A stretch of 64,000 bases of DNA from Raphanus sativus. Taxonomy: Eukaryota; Streptophyta; Magnoliopsida; Brassicales; Brassicaceae. Within the stretch, counting starts at the first letter, position 1; each line of letters opens with the position of its first letter. Below, piece by piece: positions 37,415-50,280 of the stretch. The stretch is taken from the NCBI RefSeq assembly GCF_000801105.2, contig NC_079519.1, forward strand, positions 10,414,668-10,478,667, in the 5' to 3' direction. The notes under the pieces were generated by a model that was not told where the DNA came from, did no database searches, and saw nothing but the letters and a program-made list of their open reading frames with translations. The position numbers and the translations under genes were made by a program.

Positions 37415-38479
37415 TTTTATGATTATTTGCATATTTGTGTAACAAAATTTTGCACAAACAAAATGTTTTTTGATGTGGGATGTTTAGTGGTTTCAATAAT
37501 TTATAATCATTTAAAAAATAATGAAGATTTCAAAATTAAACTATTAACTTTTCAATATATGTTTGATGCAAATATCAAAATATAAGTATGTATTTTATAT
37601 GATGTATAGTTTAATTTAAGCGATATGAAATAAATAAATAATATATATATATATATATATATAAACACCTATTAAAATAAAATTATTTATTCATAAAATT
37701 TTATAATCATTGTATCTTATTATATAAAAATAAACCTTGATCACAAAAGTTTATGTGAGACTTTTAACAGTTTTACTAATTTATACTCGTTTTTGAAAAA
37801 TTCAAAATACAAATAACAAAATATTTTTTTATTATAAGATTAATGTAATTATGTAGTTTATTTTAATAATAAAACAAAAATGATAGAAAGTATACAGATT
37901 ATTAACAAATCTTTATTAATCACATTAGGTAACTCCATAAGTTTTTTTAAGGAAAAAATAGATAATAAATTTCAATTTGATAAATGATGGTCTACAATGG
38001 ACATACAATATAATATACATTCTCTAGTAATTTAATTTTTGACTAACAAAATTCTCAATTGATTATTAAGTAGCCAAGTAAGCAAAAATTAGCATTTTAA
38101 TTACGTGACAATTCAATATGGCATTTTTAATTAGTAAAAGCTATAGGTTATAATTTATTAATATTTTCTATTAATATATAGGGGATTTACTGATCACGAA
38201 ATTTATGCAGTGACGAGAAATATATTATGGACTATGTGGTAGATGATTGAGATGCATTTTCTGAAAGTTTTAAAAGTCCAAACCTGGTGACTGCAGGTTA
38301 AATTATAAATTAAAAAAAAACTTGAAAATAAGTTTCAAACAGAGCTGAATTACCTGAAGCTACTAGCTTTAGTGGTAAATAATTAATGGTAGGTATTTCA
38401 GATTTGAGTCTTACTAGCTACGAAAAAAGAGATTTAAAAACGTTTCTTGTCCATGGACCCAAAAAATTATGGATCCATA
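37415..38479. other. AT-rich intergenic DNA, nothing identified
   Basis: Contains a short (AT)n run at about 37642-37664. No open frame or element could be supported. Confidence 0.5.
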
Positions 38480-39460
38480 ATTTTTTGAATTAATAAAAAA
38501 ATCGAACTACATTTTATTTCTCTTTGGTTGTTTATTAGGAAATTAGGATAATTTCCATTACTTAAATATGATACTAAATAGGTTTAGGACATATTTCAAT
38601 TATGTTTTAGGAATACTGTCCGATTTACTTGTATAAATATGATCTCAATTTACATGGTATCAGAGCAGAAAATTATGAGATCTAATTTGTTTTAAAGTTC
38701 AAGTTCTTTGTGGTGTGCCTGGATTCCGAAGTTCGAGGTTCCAGAGGTACCGTTCGTTGGACTGTCGGTCATGCTCATTGTGTGACAATGTGGGATCATG
38801 GTTGAAGTAGATGAGTCTTTTGTGGTGTCTAAAACTGGAACTCTGAAGGAAAATGTGCTGAAGTTACAACACCATATTCTCTTTATGCCTCTGATAGTCA
38901 TGGAGCTATAATTACAGCGATGGTGTTGATATGAATTACAATGAGTGGTCTAATGAGATGACGAATGCGCTTAGAGCAAAGAATCATATCTTCTGATTCC
39001 ATACTCGACATTGGAGAAATATACTCAAAGGTGGTTAGAGAAAAGAAACACCTCAACTCGATTAGAGAACATGAAACACAACAGAATGATGTGGGCTTTG
39101 TGGCTAAGAAGGAGTTTGGATCAACAAGAGGAGATCAGACGACATCACACACATATTCTGGGAGAAGAGATCATGTTGCTCGGTGTAATCACTGCGGTCG
39201 CAGTGGCCAAGAAAAGGCAAACTGTTGGCAGTTAGCAACTTCTTGAAATGGTGGGAAGAGCGATCAAACAGAGGAGATAGAGGTGGACATGGAAGAGGTA
39301 GCTTCACGTCTGACCAGAACTGAAACAGTGGAACACATGCTCATGCCACTACATCAAATTCCTCATCGTTACCAGAATTCACACATGAACAATGGAGAGC
39401 ACTGTCACAAATGAAGAAGTTCTCCAAGCTCTGAGCTTCATCATCTTCAGCAAAATCCAA
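38480..39460 (+). pseudogene. Ty1/copia gag remnant with LTR end and PBS
   Basis: TGGTATCAGAGC at 38658-38669 is a Met-tRNA primer-binding site preceded by LTR-like sequence (TTGTATAAATATGATCTC, LTR start unclear). Downstream, a frame reads YNEWSNEMTNALRAKNHIF then a stop, matching the UBN2-type gag of copia elements. At 38965-39246 a frame ends with a zinc-knuckle-like CNHCGRSGQEKANCW in which the expected His is Gln. Later text (LPEFTHEQWRAL region, about 39370-39410) is also gag-like. Stops, frame changes and loss of pol show a dead fragment. Confidence 0.7.
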
Positions 39461-39633
39461 GAATTCGAGAAAAAGCTTTCAGGCTCCGGCTTACTGTAAG
39501 GGAACCAGGTTTCCTCCGGGTTCGTAACAGGTTCCGACCTAAGAAGATCCCGGGAAAGTGGGTCCTTTGGAACGATGTCCTGTCCTAGGGAAGCCTGCTG
39601 AGAATGAGTAACTTCGGTTGACTTTAGTGCACA

Positions 39634-40132
39634 TGTTATTCCCCGATTCCGATGACAAAATCGAGAAATAAGGGGAAAACTATTGGAAAAAAAAACACTC
39701 TGGTATCATATTTCTCCAGACCCCGGCCAGGACACCGGCTTCCAGGTTCCTGCAAAAGATGGCTCTCGGGTCCGACTCCTGCAAAGGTTCCTTCCTCAGG
39801 AAAAATGGAAAACTTCCGACTAAGAGAACCTTCCATATTTCCGAATATGTAAGATTTCTACTTACTCTAGACCAACTCTCAGTAGCCTACAAAGACTATA
39901 TACGGGGAACCTAAACCCTAATACAAGGGGAGATACTTCAAGACTTAGAGATTAGGGTTAGGCGGCTAGAATTATGGTTCTTACTCGAAACATTGTAGTC
40001 TCTGCTCTTCTCTTGAATAAAACGTCTTGTTCCTTCTCAATTCCTCGAATCTAATACAAATACTCTTGAATACTTTAGCTTGTCCATCGTTCTGTGGTAC
40101 TCACAAAGATCCTACACAAAAATCCCCTAACA
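39634..40132 (+). mobile_element. Probable solo LTR
   Basis: About 499 bp beginning TGTTATTCCCC and ending CCCCTAACA, which gives the canonical TG...CA and the inverted TGTTA/TAACA ends of an LTR. Near the right end it contains CTCTTCTCTTGAATAAAACG, a typical polyadenylation-type R/U5 sequence. No matching second LTR is in the window and I found no 5-bp target duplication (GCACA versus GTACT), so it may be a recombined or truncated copy. Confidence 0.5.
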
Positions 40133-43100
40133 GTACTGGAAACAACGAAGCAAACAACTATGGCTCATCTTAGGGGACATAAACACTGTCAACTTCCATG
40201 CTGCTGCACGAGGAAGAAGGGCCAGAAACCGTCTCTCTCTCATCCAAAACTCTGAGGGTACTATGGTCTATGAAGAAGAGAAAATTGCAAACGCAATCTC
40301 CAAATACTTCCAGGACATCTTCACCTCATCGACTGCAGATTGCTCAACTACTATGCAGAACGCCTTAAAACCAAATATCTCAGCGTTTCAAAATGAGAAG
40401 CTCATAGCACCCCTACAACAGAGAAGTAAGAAAAGGCCTTTCTCAATCCACCCAGACAAAGCGTCGGGGCCATATGGCTTCTTTGTAAGCTTCTTCTAGA
40501 CAAAATGGGATGTCCTTAGTTCTGCAATCACAAGTGAGATTCAGCTATTCTTCACAAACGGGAATCTGCCATTTACAGTAAATTCAACTCATATCAGACT
40601 GATCCATAAGGTTACTAGTCCGACACTAGTAAATACAGACCAATAGCCCTCCGTAATGTTTATTACAAGGTGATTTCAAAGTCATATCACTACGCTTGAA
40701 GCCTATACTACAAGTGGTTATCTCAGAAAATCAATCAGCTTTCATACGTAGTCGCGCAATCTCTGATAATGTGTTAATCACCCACGAAACACTCCACTAT
40801 CTAAAGACTTTCCGGGCTGAGAAGCACCAATTCATGGCTGTAAAATCTGACATGAGTGAAGCCTACGATAGATTAAAATAAAGGTTTATTGAGAAGGTCC
40901 TATCTACTTTGGGATTTCATGAAAAATTTGTCACCTGGATCATGCAGTGCATAACCACAGTGAGGTGTTCCTTCTTAATAAACGACTCTTTTCTTGGGAG
41001 AGTCACTCCACAACGAGAAATCAGGCAGGGCGACCCCATTTCTCCATATATCTTCATCCTGTGCAGCGAAGTTCTGTCAGGATTATGCTTAGGGGCTCAA
41101 CAAAATGGAAATCTACCTGGTGTTAAAGTTGCAACAAACAGTCCACGAATTAATCATTTACTGTTTGCCGATGATACCATGTTTTTTATCCAACCAGACA
41201 GCAGAAGTTGCTCTACGCTATTGAAGATACTAAATCAATATGAAGCTGCTTCGGGCAAATGAGCAATCCAGAGAAATCCTCCATCTCTTTCTCTACTAAA
41301 ACAGATACAGCAACTCGTGAGAGAGTGAAACGTGCTCTGAGAATAAATAAAGAAGGAGGTGTAGGTAAATACCTGGGATTACCAGAGCACTTTGGACGCA
41401 AGAAACGAGACCTATTCACTTCCATTGTGGATAAGATTATTGTAAGAGCCGTCAGTTGCGCGAAAAAAACAGCTCTCGACAGCGGGTAACATGATCATGA
41501 TCTAAGCTGTTCTATCAGCTATCCCAACCTTTGCCATGACCTGAGTTCAGCTCCCAGTTAGCCTGTGCAAGCGAATACAATCAGCTTTCACATGTTTCTG
41601 GTGGGATGCAAATGATGGAACAATGAAGATGTGTTGGTTAGCATGGAAAAACTTACACTGCCAAAAGGTATGGGAAGGATTGGCTTCAAGGACATCCAAA
41701 CTTTCAATACGGCTCTCTTTTGCAAAGATCCCCTGTAGAATGCTAACCAATCCCAACTGTTTACTGACTCGATTTCTTCTTGGTAAATACTGCCATAATG
41801 CAAACCTCTTCAAAGTACAAGCGACAAAATCCTCTTCACATATTGGACTGGGATCCTCGCGGGCGTGATCTTATATTGAAGCATTTGGGTAAGGTCATCG
41901 GAGATGGCACAGAAAAAAAAGTCTGGTCGGAACCTTGGATCTCAACCTCAAAAGCTGATTCCCTATGGTCCCTTGAAAGAAGAAACAAGAGACTGGCACG
42001 TCTCTGATCTCATCACACGAGGGTCCTGCAAATGGAATAAAGAAAAAGTTCTAAGTGTGCTTCCAGACTTTATTGATGATATTCTATCGCTAAAAAGCAG
42101 AAAATAAGTGTTAAAGATTCTTACATATGGTACCAAACTCCAACAAGAATCTATTCCGCCAAATCAGGATATGCTTCAGCCATTGCAGACAGGATGACCA
42201 CTCTAGTAGTACTGTCGACACAAAAAGCTTTCAATTGGAAGCACTATATCTGGTATGCCAAGACATCTCCAAAGCTACAACTTTTCTTATGGAAAGCAAT
42301 CAACAGAACTCTCCCCATAGGTGATTATCTACGAAAAAGTGGAATGGGGTAAAACTCTACTGCATCCACTGCAACTAAGTCGAAACTACAGAACACCTCT
42401 TCTTTCATTGCAGCTTTTCCAAACAGATCTGGAGTCAGATACCAATCGCCTCCGAATTTCGCCCATACGAATACACAAACTTTGCGGCTGCAGTCGAGGA
42501 ATCAGCGACGTGGACCACACTACCTCTTTGTGGCATCACCAGAAACCTTTTCTCTTGGATCTGCTTGAACATCATGACGGCCCAAAATCAGAAGATCTTC
42601 GAATCGAGACAAGCTCTTCCACTAACTATACTCACAAAAGCTCTGGAGGGAGCCCATGAATTGTCGTTATCTCAGGATCCATCAAACCCTACACTGAAAA
42701 CCACAAACCACATACACCAACCCAATCAATACCGTGGAACACAGTCACATGCAACACCGATGCTGCCTGGAAATCGGAAACATGCCTTGCGGGCCTTGCC
42801 TGGATCTTCAACTCTCCTAGCACTCTCCCCGTCACAAATGGATCGCAACTCCAGGAATCGGTCTCATCAGCTCTCATGGCTGAAGGATTAGCAATCAGGG
42901 AAGCGCTCCTTCATGCACAACACCTCGACATATCCAAAATCTGGATCAAAACAGATTCAGAATCGCTCGTGAGATCCCTCAACTCGATTATCAAACTGCA
43001 ATATCTCTATGGGATTGTTTCGGATATCGTAACGTTATTATCTCTCTTTGATTTTTGTTTTTTTCTCTTTCATCCCTAGGAAAAACAATAGGCCTCCAGA

Positions 43101-43185
43101 CTCTTTGGCAAAATGTTGTCTCCAAAACTCTGTAACTTCATAGACCTGAGGCATTTGCTATTAAAATCTAGTTGCTAAAAAAAAT
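40133..43185 (+). pseudogene. 5'-truncated L1-type LINE, reverse transcriptase and RNase H remnants
   Basis: Frames in order on the plus strand show the linker before RT (GDINTVNFHAAARGRRARN), the RT N-part (PDKASGPYGFF; SENQSAFIRSRAISDNVLI; AVKSDMSEAYDRLK), RT core (RQGDPISPYIFILCSEVLS and catalytic FADD in INHLLFADDTMFF), and downstream an RVT_3/RNase H-like segment (TDAAWKS, SALMAEGLAIREALLHA, IKTDSES). Several frameshifts and stops separate these pieces. The endonuclease domain is missing, consistent with 5' truncation. The 3' end is taken at an A run after TTAAAATCTAGTTGCT at about 43185. Confidence 0.85.
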
Positions 43186-43457
43186 GTAATATCCTCTTTT
43201 ATAATAATGGTTCAACTTTCATTATCTATTCTCTTTTCTAAACTGTTAAACTATTAGAAAATCTCTGAGATTATTATTTTAAATCAATAATACCTCAACT
43301 ACCTATTTCGAAATAGTTTTACATTTGAAATTTACTATGAAAAATCAAGTTCAATGATTTGATATCGCATTTAGGAACCACGATTACCTAAGCCGGTTGT
43401 AAACTAAATTTGAAAAAAAAATGAGTAAACAAGTTTTCAGGTTATTATTATATTTGA

Positions 43458-43757
43458 GGAAAAGACAATAATAGCACCAAATGAAGTTTTTGTCACAAAA
43501 ATAGCATCACAAAAAGAAAATGACCAAAATAAGTTTTATTGAAGGGTAAATATGTATTTATAACCCTTGGGTTAATTAATATAAGACTTAGAATTTAGAG
43601 TTAAGGGGTGGGGTTTTAGGAATGTGTTCAAATTTTTAAAAATAAAAAATAAATATTAAAATTTCCAAAACAAAAAGGTGCTATTTTGGTCATTTTATTT
43701 TTTGAGTGCTATTTTTATGACAAAATTTTTAAAAAGTGCTATTTGAGAGATTTGCCC
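43458..43757. mobile_element. MITE with AATAGCAC-type inverted termini
   Basis: Left GGAAAAGACAATAATAGCACC and right reverse-complement GGGCAAATCTCTCAAATAGCAC are inverted, followed on both sides by TTTTGTCAnAAAAATAGCA and ATGACCAAAAT words. The interior contains AAGGGGTGGGGTTTTAGG. This family style is very common in Brassica. No confident target duplication. Confidence 0.6.
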
Positions 43758-44460
43758 TTGTTATTTCTATGAAATTTCTCCACGGAAAATTAAGTCCATG
43801 TGCAGTCCCTAGCTACTTTACTCATCCACAAGAAAGAAGACTCTTAGGACATTTGTGTCGGTAGAAGAATAATCAACAAACTCACTATAGTTATTCAACC
43901 CCACGAATGGATGTCTTGTTAGACCGAGTCCATGGAAGAAGGTTGAGAAAATTGTTAGGGGAGGGAGGGGGGAGCGTAACTAAAGTTGTTCAAAGAACTA
44001 GGGACATAATTATGAAAAACAAAGGGGCATAACTAAATTATCTGAAGGTTCACATGAAATTTTGAAAAATCATTGGGGATATATGCCCCCTCTTGGACAA
44101 TGTAGAATGAGACCAACTAAGGACGACTTCCATCTGTTTCAAATTGGACGTGAAAAATGGATATCATAGATTCTTATTAATCCTTGACAAAAATGTAAGT
44201 CTTACAAATAGGCCAAAAGTTTGTAACCAATACTAAATGGACACATTCGCATTTGTGGGATCAAATTAATTTAACAAAACCAATACTTCATTAATGTCCC
44301 CTTCAAATCATGGTTTAAACTGTAAACCGAATTATACCGGGTTTACATAACTACAAGTAAAAGACAAAGGGAATGAAAGAAAATGCAAGATCTCTCGTGT
44401 CATCAAACTACAATGCTTTTCTGTGGAGTAGAAAAATGATCAAAAGGCAGAAGAAGATTT
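43758..44460. other. Intergenic DNA, 3' flank of the bL9 gene
   Basis: No gene is recognised. It must include the 3'UTR of the minus-strand ribosomal protein gene ending at 44461. Confidence 0.5.
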
Positions 44461-45442
44461 TTAATGGCCACGGACTTTGACTTTGAGAATCCACTGAACA
44501 GTTCCTGGTGGCAAAGGAATAGTCTTTGAGAATTTCAAAGGAACCTCGTACTCGCCAAAAGTTGCCAATGGCTCCGTAAGAACCACATTGTCCGGATCAA
44601 TCTTAACACAGAGCTGCCTCGCCACCTTTAAAAAAATGATGATATGAAGGGCTTGCATAAGTTAACATGTCACATAAAGTTAGAAGGAAGGAAGAGGTTT
44701 TTACCTCAGAGACTATCTCTTCCTTTGTGACAGGTGTTTGTACATCCGGTTTATCCTCCTTTGAGGAACGGTTTTTGAACTTTTCCTTGTCAATTAACTT
44801 CCTCAGTACCTGTTAATCAAAACAAAAAGGATGAGAAAAGACAAGAATGTTGAATACAGAGAGTCTGGCAAGGTAAAAAAATATACCAAGTTGGCATTGG
44901 AGAGGCGCTTAGCAGCCTTTTGAAACTCTTTAGTCTGAACTTCAGAAGTTTTATGAACCACTTTAACCTCTTCCTTATCTTCAAAATTACGCATCTGAAA
45001 CAAGATTCGCATCGAGAAATCAAACCTAGTAGTCCTAAGTTTAGAGCAAAGAAGGGAGAAGAAGGTAACCAACCTTGCGTTGGTGACGGATGAGATGAGC
45101 ATACTTGTCAATGTTGGGGACAGCGAGGAGCTTAGGCATAAGGTGATTCCTGAAGTAACCAGGAGCTACCTTCACCGTCTCCCCACCTTTCCCAAGCTTC
45201 TCTATGCCCTATCACATGAAGAGTAAACCACATATCAAAATCACCATCTGATTCTATTCAAAAAATTCCAACGGAAGAGTCTGTAAACCGACCGTGGTGA
45301 GAATCACTTCCAATTTTCTGTAACGAACTCCTTGGCAGGCGAAAAGGAGAGGATGATGGATCGCGTTTTCTGATTTGTGGAAAGCTTTCCCTCTCGAAAC
45401 TACATGCCGGATCACGTTTCGGCTTTGCGCCACATGTGCCAT
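44461..45442 (-). CDS. Ribosomal protein bL9, nuclear-encoded organellar type
   Basis: Component of a bacterial-type (likely mitochondrial) large ribosomal subunit. Five minus-strand exons, all phase 0: 45293-45442, 45074-45208, 44887-44994, 44705-44809 and 44461-44625, giving 220 residues. The N-terminus (MAHVAQSRNVIRHVVSRGKA) is Arg-rich and lacks acidic residues near the start, as in organelle-targeting peptides. The bL9 core follows: RKLEVILTTGIEKLGKGGE, VKVAPGYFRNHLMPKLLAV, and the linker helix ending in HLIRHQRK. The C-terminal domain contains KIDPDNVVLTEPLATFGEYE and WILKVKVRGH. The first donor (ACG/GTCGG) is weak but keeps frame and family continuity. Order relative to the other host genes points to the At5g53070 ortholog. 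A copia insertion lies 370 bp upstream of the start. Confidence 0.88.
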
Positions 45443-45568
45443 TTCAGATTCTCTGCGAAAGGATACGTGAGAGAAGAGGAAGTTATGGGAGAATCACCGG
45501 TGAGGCGGCGACGGCGGTTCGATACGATTCAACGTCTCCGTTTCACGAAATTAAATTAAGGGAATAAT

Positions 45569-45811
45569 ACGCAGGCGAGGTTTTAGCATCGGGATTTTTT
45601 TTTTTTTGTAAATTAAGAATTCATATTTAATTGTTTGTTACACCTTGAGGTTTGTGATTTTGCAAAACTAGCCCCTAGTCCAGTGACAAGCGTTTACGTT
45701 TGTTTTAAACGACAGGGCGTGCAAGTTTCAGGGGTTTAAAATGGAACTTCTTGCTGGTTTAATAACACCAAAGGAACACCTCGTCTTCTAACAATAGCAA
45801 AATGTCTGTTG
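45569..45811 (+). repeat. Left copy of a 243-bp host duplication flanking a copia element
   Basis: ACGCAGGCGAGGTTTTAGCATCGGG ... CAAAATGTCTGTTG is repeated at 50037-50280 with only about four differences plus T-run length. It ends directly at the LTR terminus TGTTATATAC. It lies 126-370 bp upstream of the bL9 start codon, so it probably includes part of that promoter. Confidence 0.9.
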
Positions 45812-46160
45812 TGTTATATACTGTGTGAAATGTGGAGAGTGAATTGTGAGGAATGTTGTGTGTATTTCTCATTAGTCAACACCACTTTATATAGTGGTTT
45901 GTACAAGGGTTTACAAATGCTTTACAAGGAATAAAATTTACACATTGATTACTCTTGACTACATTGATGTCATACATGAAAACTTGGTCAAGGTGATGAT
46001 AACGAGGTTGACTGAGTCTTCTCTTCTCGGACCGGTTTGTAGATGAACCGATGTAGACCGGATGTAAACCTCCTTGCACTTCTTCTTGTATTTGTTTGAC
46101 TTGTCTAGTACTTGGTTAAGTACTTGGTTATGGTCCATCTACACAATGAATTTCATAACA
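45812..46160 (-). repeat. 3' LTR of the decayed copia element
   Basis: 349 bp. Plus-strand ends TGTTATATACTGTG and TTTCATAACA give the inverted TGTTAT/ATAACA termini. It is followed by CTCCCCCTTGG, the complement of the polypurine tract. Confidence 0.8.
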
Positions 46161-46752
46161 CTCCCCCTTGGATGCCATAACCATATGAGTTCGTAATATG
46201 TTTAATGTTGCCTCATTAAAACCTTACTAGGAAAACCCATTGGGATAAAACCATAGTTAAAGAAAAAGAGTACAACACATATTACTCCCCCTGATTTGAA
46301 CATCACTTGCTGAATAGATGTTGAGGGATTCTTACTTGAACAATCTTGTATTGTTCGGACATATCATGTCTCTTAGAATCCTGATGGTACTTTAGAAAAT
46401 GTACCACTTAGATATCGACCACTTTAGTACTTTAGATAAAATGTACTATTTTATACTCTGGTCGTTTGATTATGGTCCTTGACCAAATCACTCTTATATG
46501 CCTATCCATAATATTGGTCGGCTAGTACTTTAGATCCTCTATATAATATGGATCATCATTATATCAAGTATGAGCTACTTAACTCTTTAGGACTTATGGA
46601 CATGCCTTAGCTTTATGAGTATAATATTCTTTGCCATAGACAACTTTATACATAGGTCATGTTGGTTAGATCATGATCCTTATTTACATATGTCCATAGA
46701 TGATCTATGATTGATCTGAGACATTGGCAATCTTAGTGTGCCGGTAATTCGT

Positions 46753-46760
<8 letters not shown>

Positions 46761-46790
<30 letters not shown>
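46761..46790. repeat. (AT)n microsatellite
   Basis: Thirty bases of AT repeats, preceded by ACACAC. Confidence 0.9.
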
Positions 46791-46792
<2 letters not shown>

Positions 46793-47206
46793 ACGATTGG
46801 ACTGATCTAGGCCGGACACGGTCATGACATAGAATTGATCTAATTGATCCTCAAATTTATGTCTAATGACATCCATGATCTACAGCTTTATCATGGACCA
46901 AATCTTATAATATGGTCGGACCCGTTTGGTCGCATATGGACGCATACTGCGGTCCTACATCTTTTTGTTCAAAAATGAACTTTGATCTTATAGCTTATCT
47001 TTATGATAGCTTATTCATTCATACCACAACTTGGTTGGTTCATGCTGAGAATTTTGACCAACCATAAGTATTACCAAAATTTGGCTAATTTGTGGTGATG
47101 GTCTATAACCTTTTTAAAGTTTGATGAATAACCATTTAACCTATCTTAGGCTGGTTAGTATAACACAAGGAATTTAAAATTCCTCTATGGACTGATTTGA
47201 ATTGTT

Positions 47207-47380
47207 CTTATAGAACTCTTCATTTGCTTATATATAGCAATTTAATTCATTCCCGGGACAGCTTTAGGAAAATGCTGTTCATGAGAACTTCTTCTTATAG
47301 AACTCTTCATTTGCTTATATATAGCAATTTAATTCATTCCCGGGACAGCTTTAGGAAAATGCTGTTCATGAGAACTTCTT
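47207..47380. repeat. Exact 87-bp tandem duplication inside the decayed copia element
   Basis: 47207-47293 and 47294-47380 are identical: CTTATAGAACTCTTCATTTG ... GAGAACTTCTT. Since the surrounding element is decayed, perfect identity means the duplication is recent. Confidence 0.93.
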
Positions 47381-49703
47381 TTCTCATCTTATGATTCTGA
47401 GCTCAGTATATTTTTGGTAAACCTTTTAGGTACCAATAATATTATTATCATCCAGTGATTCATATATAGCATACTACATCTTTTGAATTTCTTCCAGACA
47501 TTATATGTAGTGACATATGTAGTATTATCCACCACTTTGGATTATATAGACCTCCCTTGGTCTGTCTCACGATTTTATCCTTCTTTCAGGATTTATCTAT
47601 TCACTGGGCATCATATGGCGTTTATATATTCATGGCCAATTCAATACGCCTTTATCTGTCACTTTTAGAAACCCCACGTTTCTTTCTTTATTCATTATTT
47701 ATGAGTACTCTTGCGTGGGTTCATGATCCTCGATTCATTATTCATGTGCTACATGTTTGCGCTTTTCTTATGAATGTATGTGTCGATACATTTATATATA
47801 TGGTTTCCTTCCAGACATCAAATAACTCATTGAGATCTCATCATTATCAATGCATTCAGTACCATGAGGCCCGGCGTCCCGAACCCCAAGTGTTGATACT
47901 GACAGCATAGCCATTTCGGCCTTGTCTGGACAATCTATGACCTCGGTTTCTTTTTGCACCTTTCTTTAATTTCCGAGGTTCCTTTTGGAACATATATTCG
48001 GTCTTATATTAGACTCTGTAGCAACTTGGTTGTGTCTTTAAGACATCAAAACCGTGTGGTGCTAAGCTGGGATGACATAGTCATTCTTTCTTGGGTCAAT
48101 GTGTCTGGCATTTTATTTTGCTATCATTGTAGCATATGGACGTCTATAAATCTTTTCTAGTCCGAGGATCTTTGCCAAGACAATGATGGTTGATACCATT
48201 CTTTACCAGCTTACTACTTCTCCTTTCAAATGTTGGATATTGGGATTCATAAACCCTATGTAATCCTTGTTCCTTGGCCTATGATTAAATCACCCATTTT
48301 GGCTCAAGGTTTCTTTTAAACTTATAGAGAAAGTATATTCATAATATATATCCAACATATATTCCCAATCCTCCTTATGAGATTCTAAGATCATATGATC
48401 TTTAGATGACACATATATTTGTGGTGGATTCATTCATAATATCTTAAAATGATATATGTCTGGACTCATGACCCGTATTAGTATGAGGTGGGAATATTTA
48501 TTATCACTTATATGGCCTGATATAATATCTATGGCCTGATGCAAGTTAATCTTTTATAACTCATGATGTCCCCAAGCATATGGAATTTTAGATTTTGAAC
48601 CTTATAGGTAATGGTCATAATATCATAAATTCAACCAATATGTAATATGGTTGTGGACCATGTTTCACGGATTTTAGTATGGTCATGTATCATGGGATTT
48701 GTCCTCACTCCCCATCATGAACATACTCTAATTCGTGGTGCTTGGGACAATAAATTTCCTTGTGCATAGATATATATTGCACAAACGTGAGATCTTATGG
48801 GATAGCTTTTGTGCCCTTTTAAATTTTTGCATCATAATTCAGATGGCTAAGTATGGTAATGCCATCTAAGTGATAATTTCGTGGGTCAATCAAACATGAT
48901 TATGATTGCCCTGGCTATTGCCTAATATCATATTGATCTCTAGATCAATAGAAAATGTAGTCTCGACCACTTAGGCTATTTTAATTTAGGTACTTTTATT
49001 CCTTTTTTGCCCATTGTTGGAAACCATATTTTCTTCTTAATTCAATGGGTCTTACATGGTGAATATAATGCCTTTTAGGCAAAGCCTTGGTCGGACTTCT
49101 TTTCCTTTCTTTCAAGGAATGTCCAAATGAGTTCAAGAGTATTTTATGCATCATAATAGAGCCTGGATGGCCGAGCATGTCGTGCCATATGTTAAAGGCT
49201 TCTCTGAACTCTTTGGAAAGTGATTTGGGGTATTAACCCACAATCATATTTATCTTGGCTCAAAGAAGGCCTATAGATATAGTAGGTAGTCTCTAGGACT
49301 TTCCTTTGGCCTTGGGCATTTTAATAAATCATAAGGAATTCTTTCTTTCCTTTGCCCATAGTTTCAATATGTAGAACATTCATATAAATGTCTTTGAAAC
49401 TTTGATAAATTCCACTTTGATTTATGTGGAATGTAATGCATCAGAGATTTTTTTTTTTTTCAGATGTGTGCCTTTAAGCATCATGAGGTTGGACTAGCCA
49501 TGACCTTGAAAAATATATTTTGTCTCTTAATATAATGTGGCTTGGTCCACTATAGAGAACAAAGACAAAGTAAAATGATGTCGAAACCTAATTGGCCTCT
49601 TTAAGACAATATGAAGTCTCGTATTCAAGATGATCATCATTCTTATGGTCGAAATTATTCGCACCATCTAGATGGACCCAATGGGCCATAGGGTTCTATC
49701 CCT

Positions 49704-49916
49704 TTATGATCTCCTGGTAGAGTTCAATAAGGTGTTTGGAGTTCTACATCGGTTGCCCCAATGATTATTCATCCCACACCGATGGCAAGCAAATTTTGTC
49801 GTGGCATGGGTATTAAAATCGGACTTATACCCACGGCTAGGTTGATAACCTTGGCCTCGGCCTCGACTATAGAGTGACTGTGGGTGATATCCACGCACAC
49901 TCTTGCCATCTTCCAT
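49704..49916 (-). pseudogene. Copia gag fragment with zinc knuckle
   Basis: The open frame contains an Arg/Gly-rich stretch and CHRCGMNNHWGNRC, the CCHC zinc knuckle of copia gag. It matches the knuckle of the intact element (CHLCGMGNHWAKNC) and is followed by similar text (RTPNTL versus RTPKHL). It is disconnected from the rest of gag by stops. Confidence 0.8.
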
Positions 49917-50036
49917 GGCCTTTCACATGGCCATGGTTTGACTCTTTCATATGGTTCTGTGGCCGTATATGCCTTAGGCAATGCCTTAAAATCCAGGAGG
50001 CCTCATCTCACTATTCCTCATAAGTAACTCATTGTA

Positions 50037-50280
50037 ACGCAGGCGAGGTTTTAGCATCGGGATTTTTTTTTTTTTGTAAATTAAGAATTCATATTTAATT
50101 GTTTGTTACACCTTGAGGTTTGTGATTTTGCAGAACTAGCCCCTAGTCCAGTGACAAGCGTTTACGTTTGTTTTAAACGACAAGGCGTGCAAGTTTCAGG
50201 GGTTTTAAAATGGAACTTCTTGCTGGTTTAATAACACCAAAGGAACATCTCGTCTTCTAACAATAGCAAAATGTCTGTTG
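50037..50280 (+). repeat. Right copy of the 243-bp host duplication
   Basis: Same sequence as 45569-45811, joined on its left to the truncated copia gag and on its right to unique host DNA (ACTAGAGCTGCAC), as an empty site would be. Confidence 0.9.

Larger units (their letters stand above)
45812..50036 (-). mobile_element. Decayed, truncated copia-type retrotransposon
   Basis: Minus orientation. The 3' LTR occupies 45812-46160, and the polypurine tract CCAAGGGGGAG abuts it. The 3' untranslated segment after it (46161-46270) matches that of the intact element at 51517-57793 (CATTAAAACCTT, CCCATTGGGATAAAACC). Pol and gag are badly broken, but a pre-integrase piece (LGHPGSIMMHKIL, about 49100-49178) and a gag zinc knuckle (49704-49916) survive in the right order. 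The 5' LTR and early gag are missing; the element stops at 50036, where the duplicated host sequence begins. Confidence 0.8.

Noticed and set aside
47557..47910. 117-codon plus frame in the decayed copia element
   Set aside because: Opposite strand to the element's own coding direction and without recognisable motifs.
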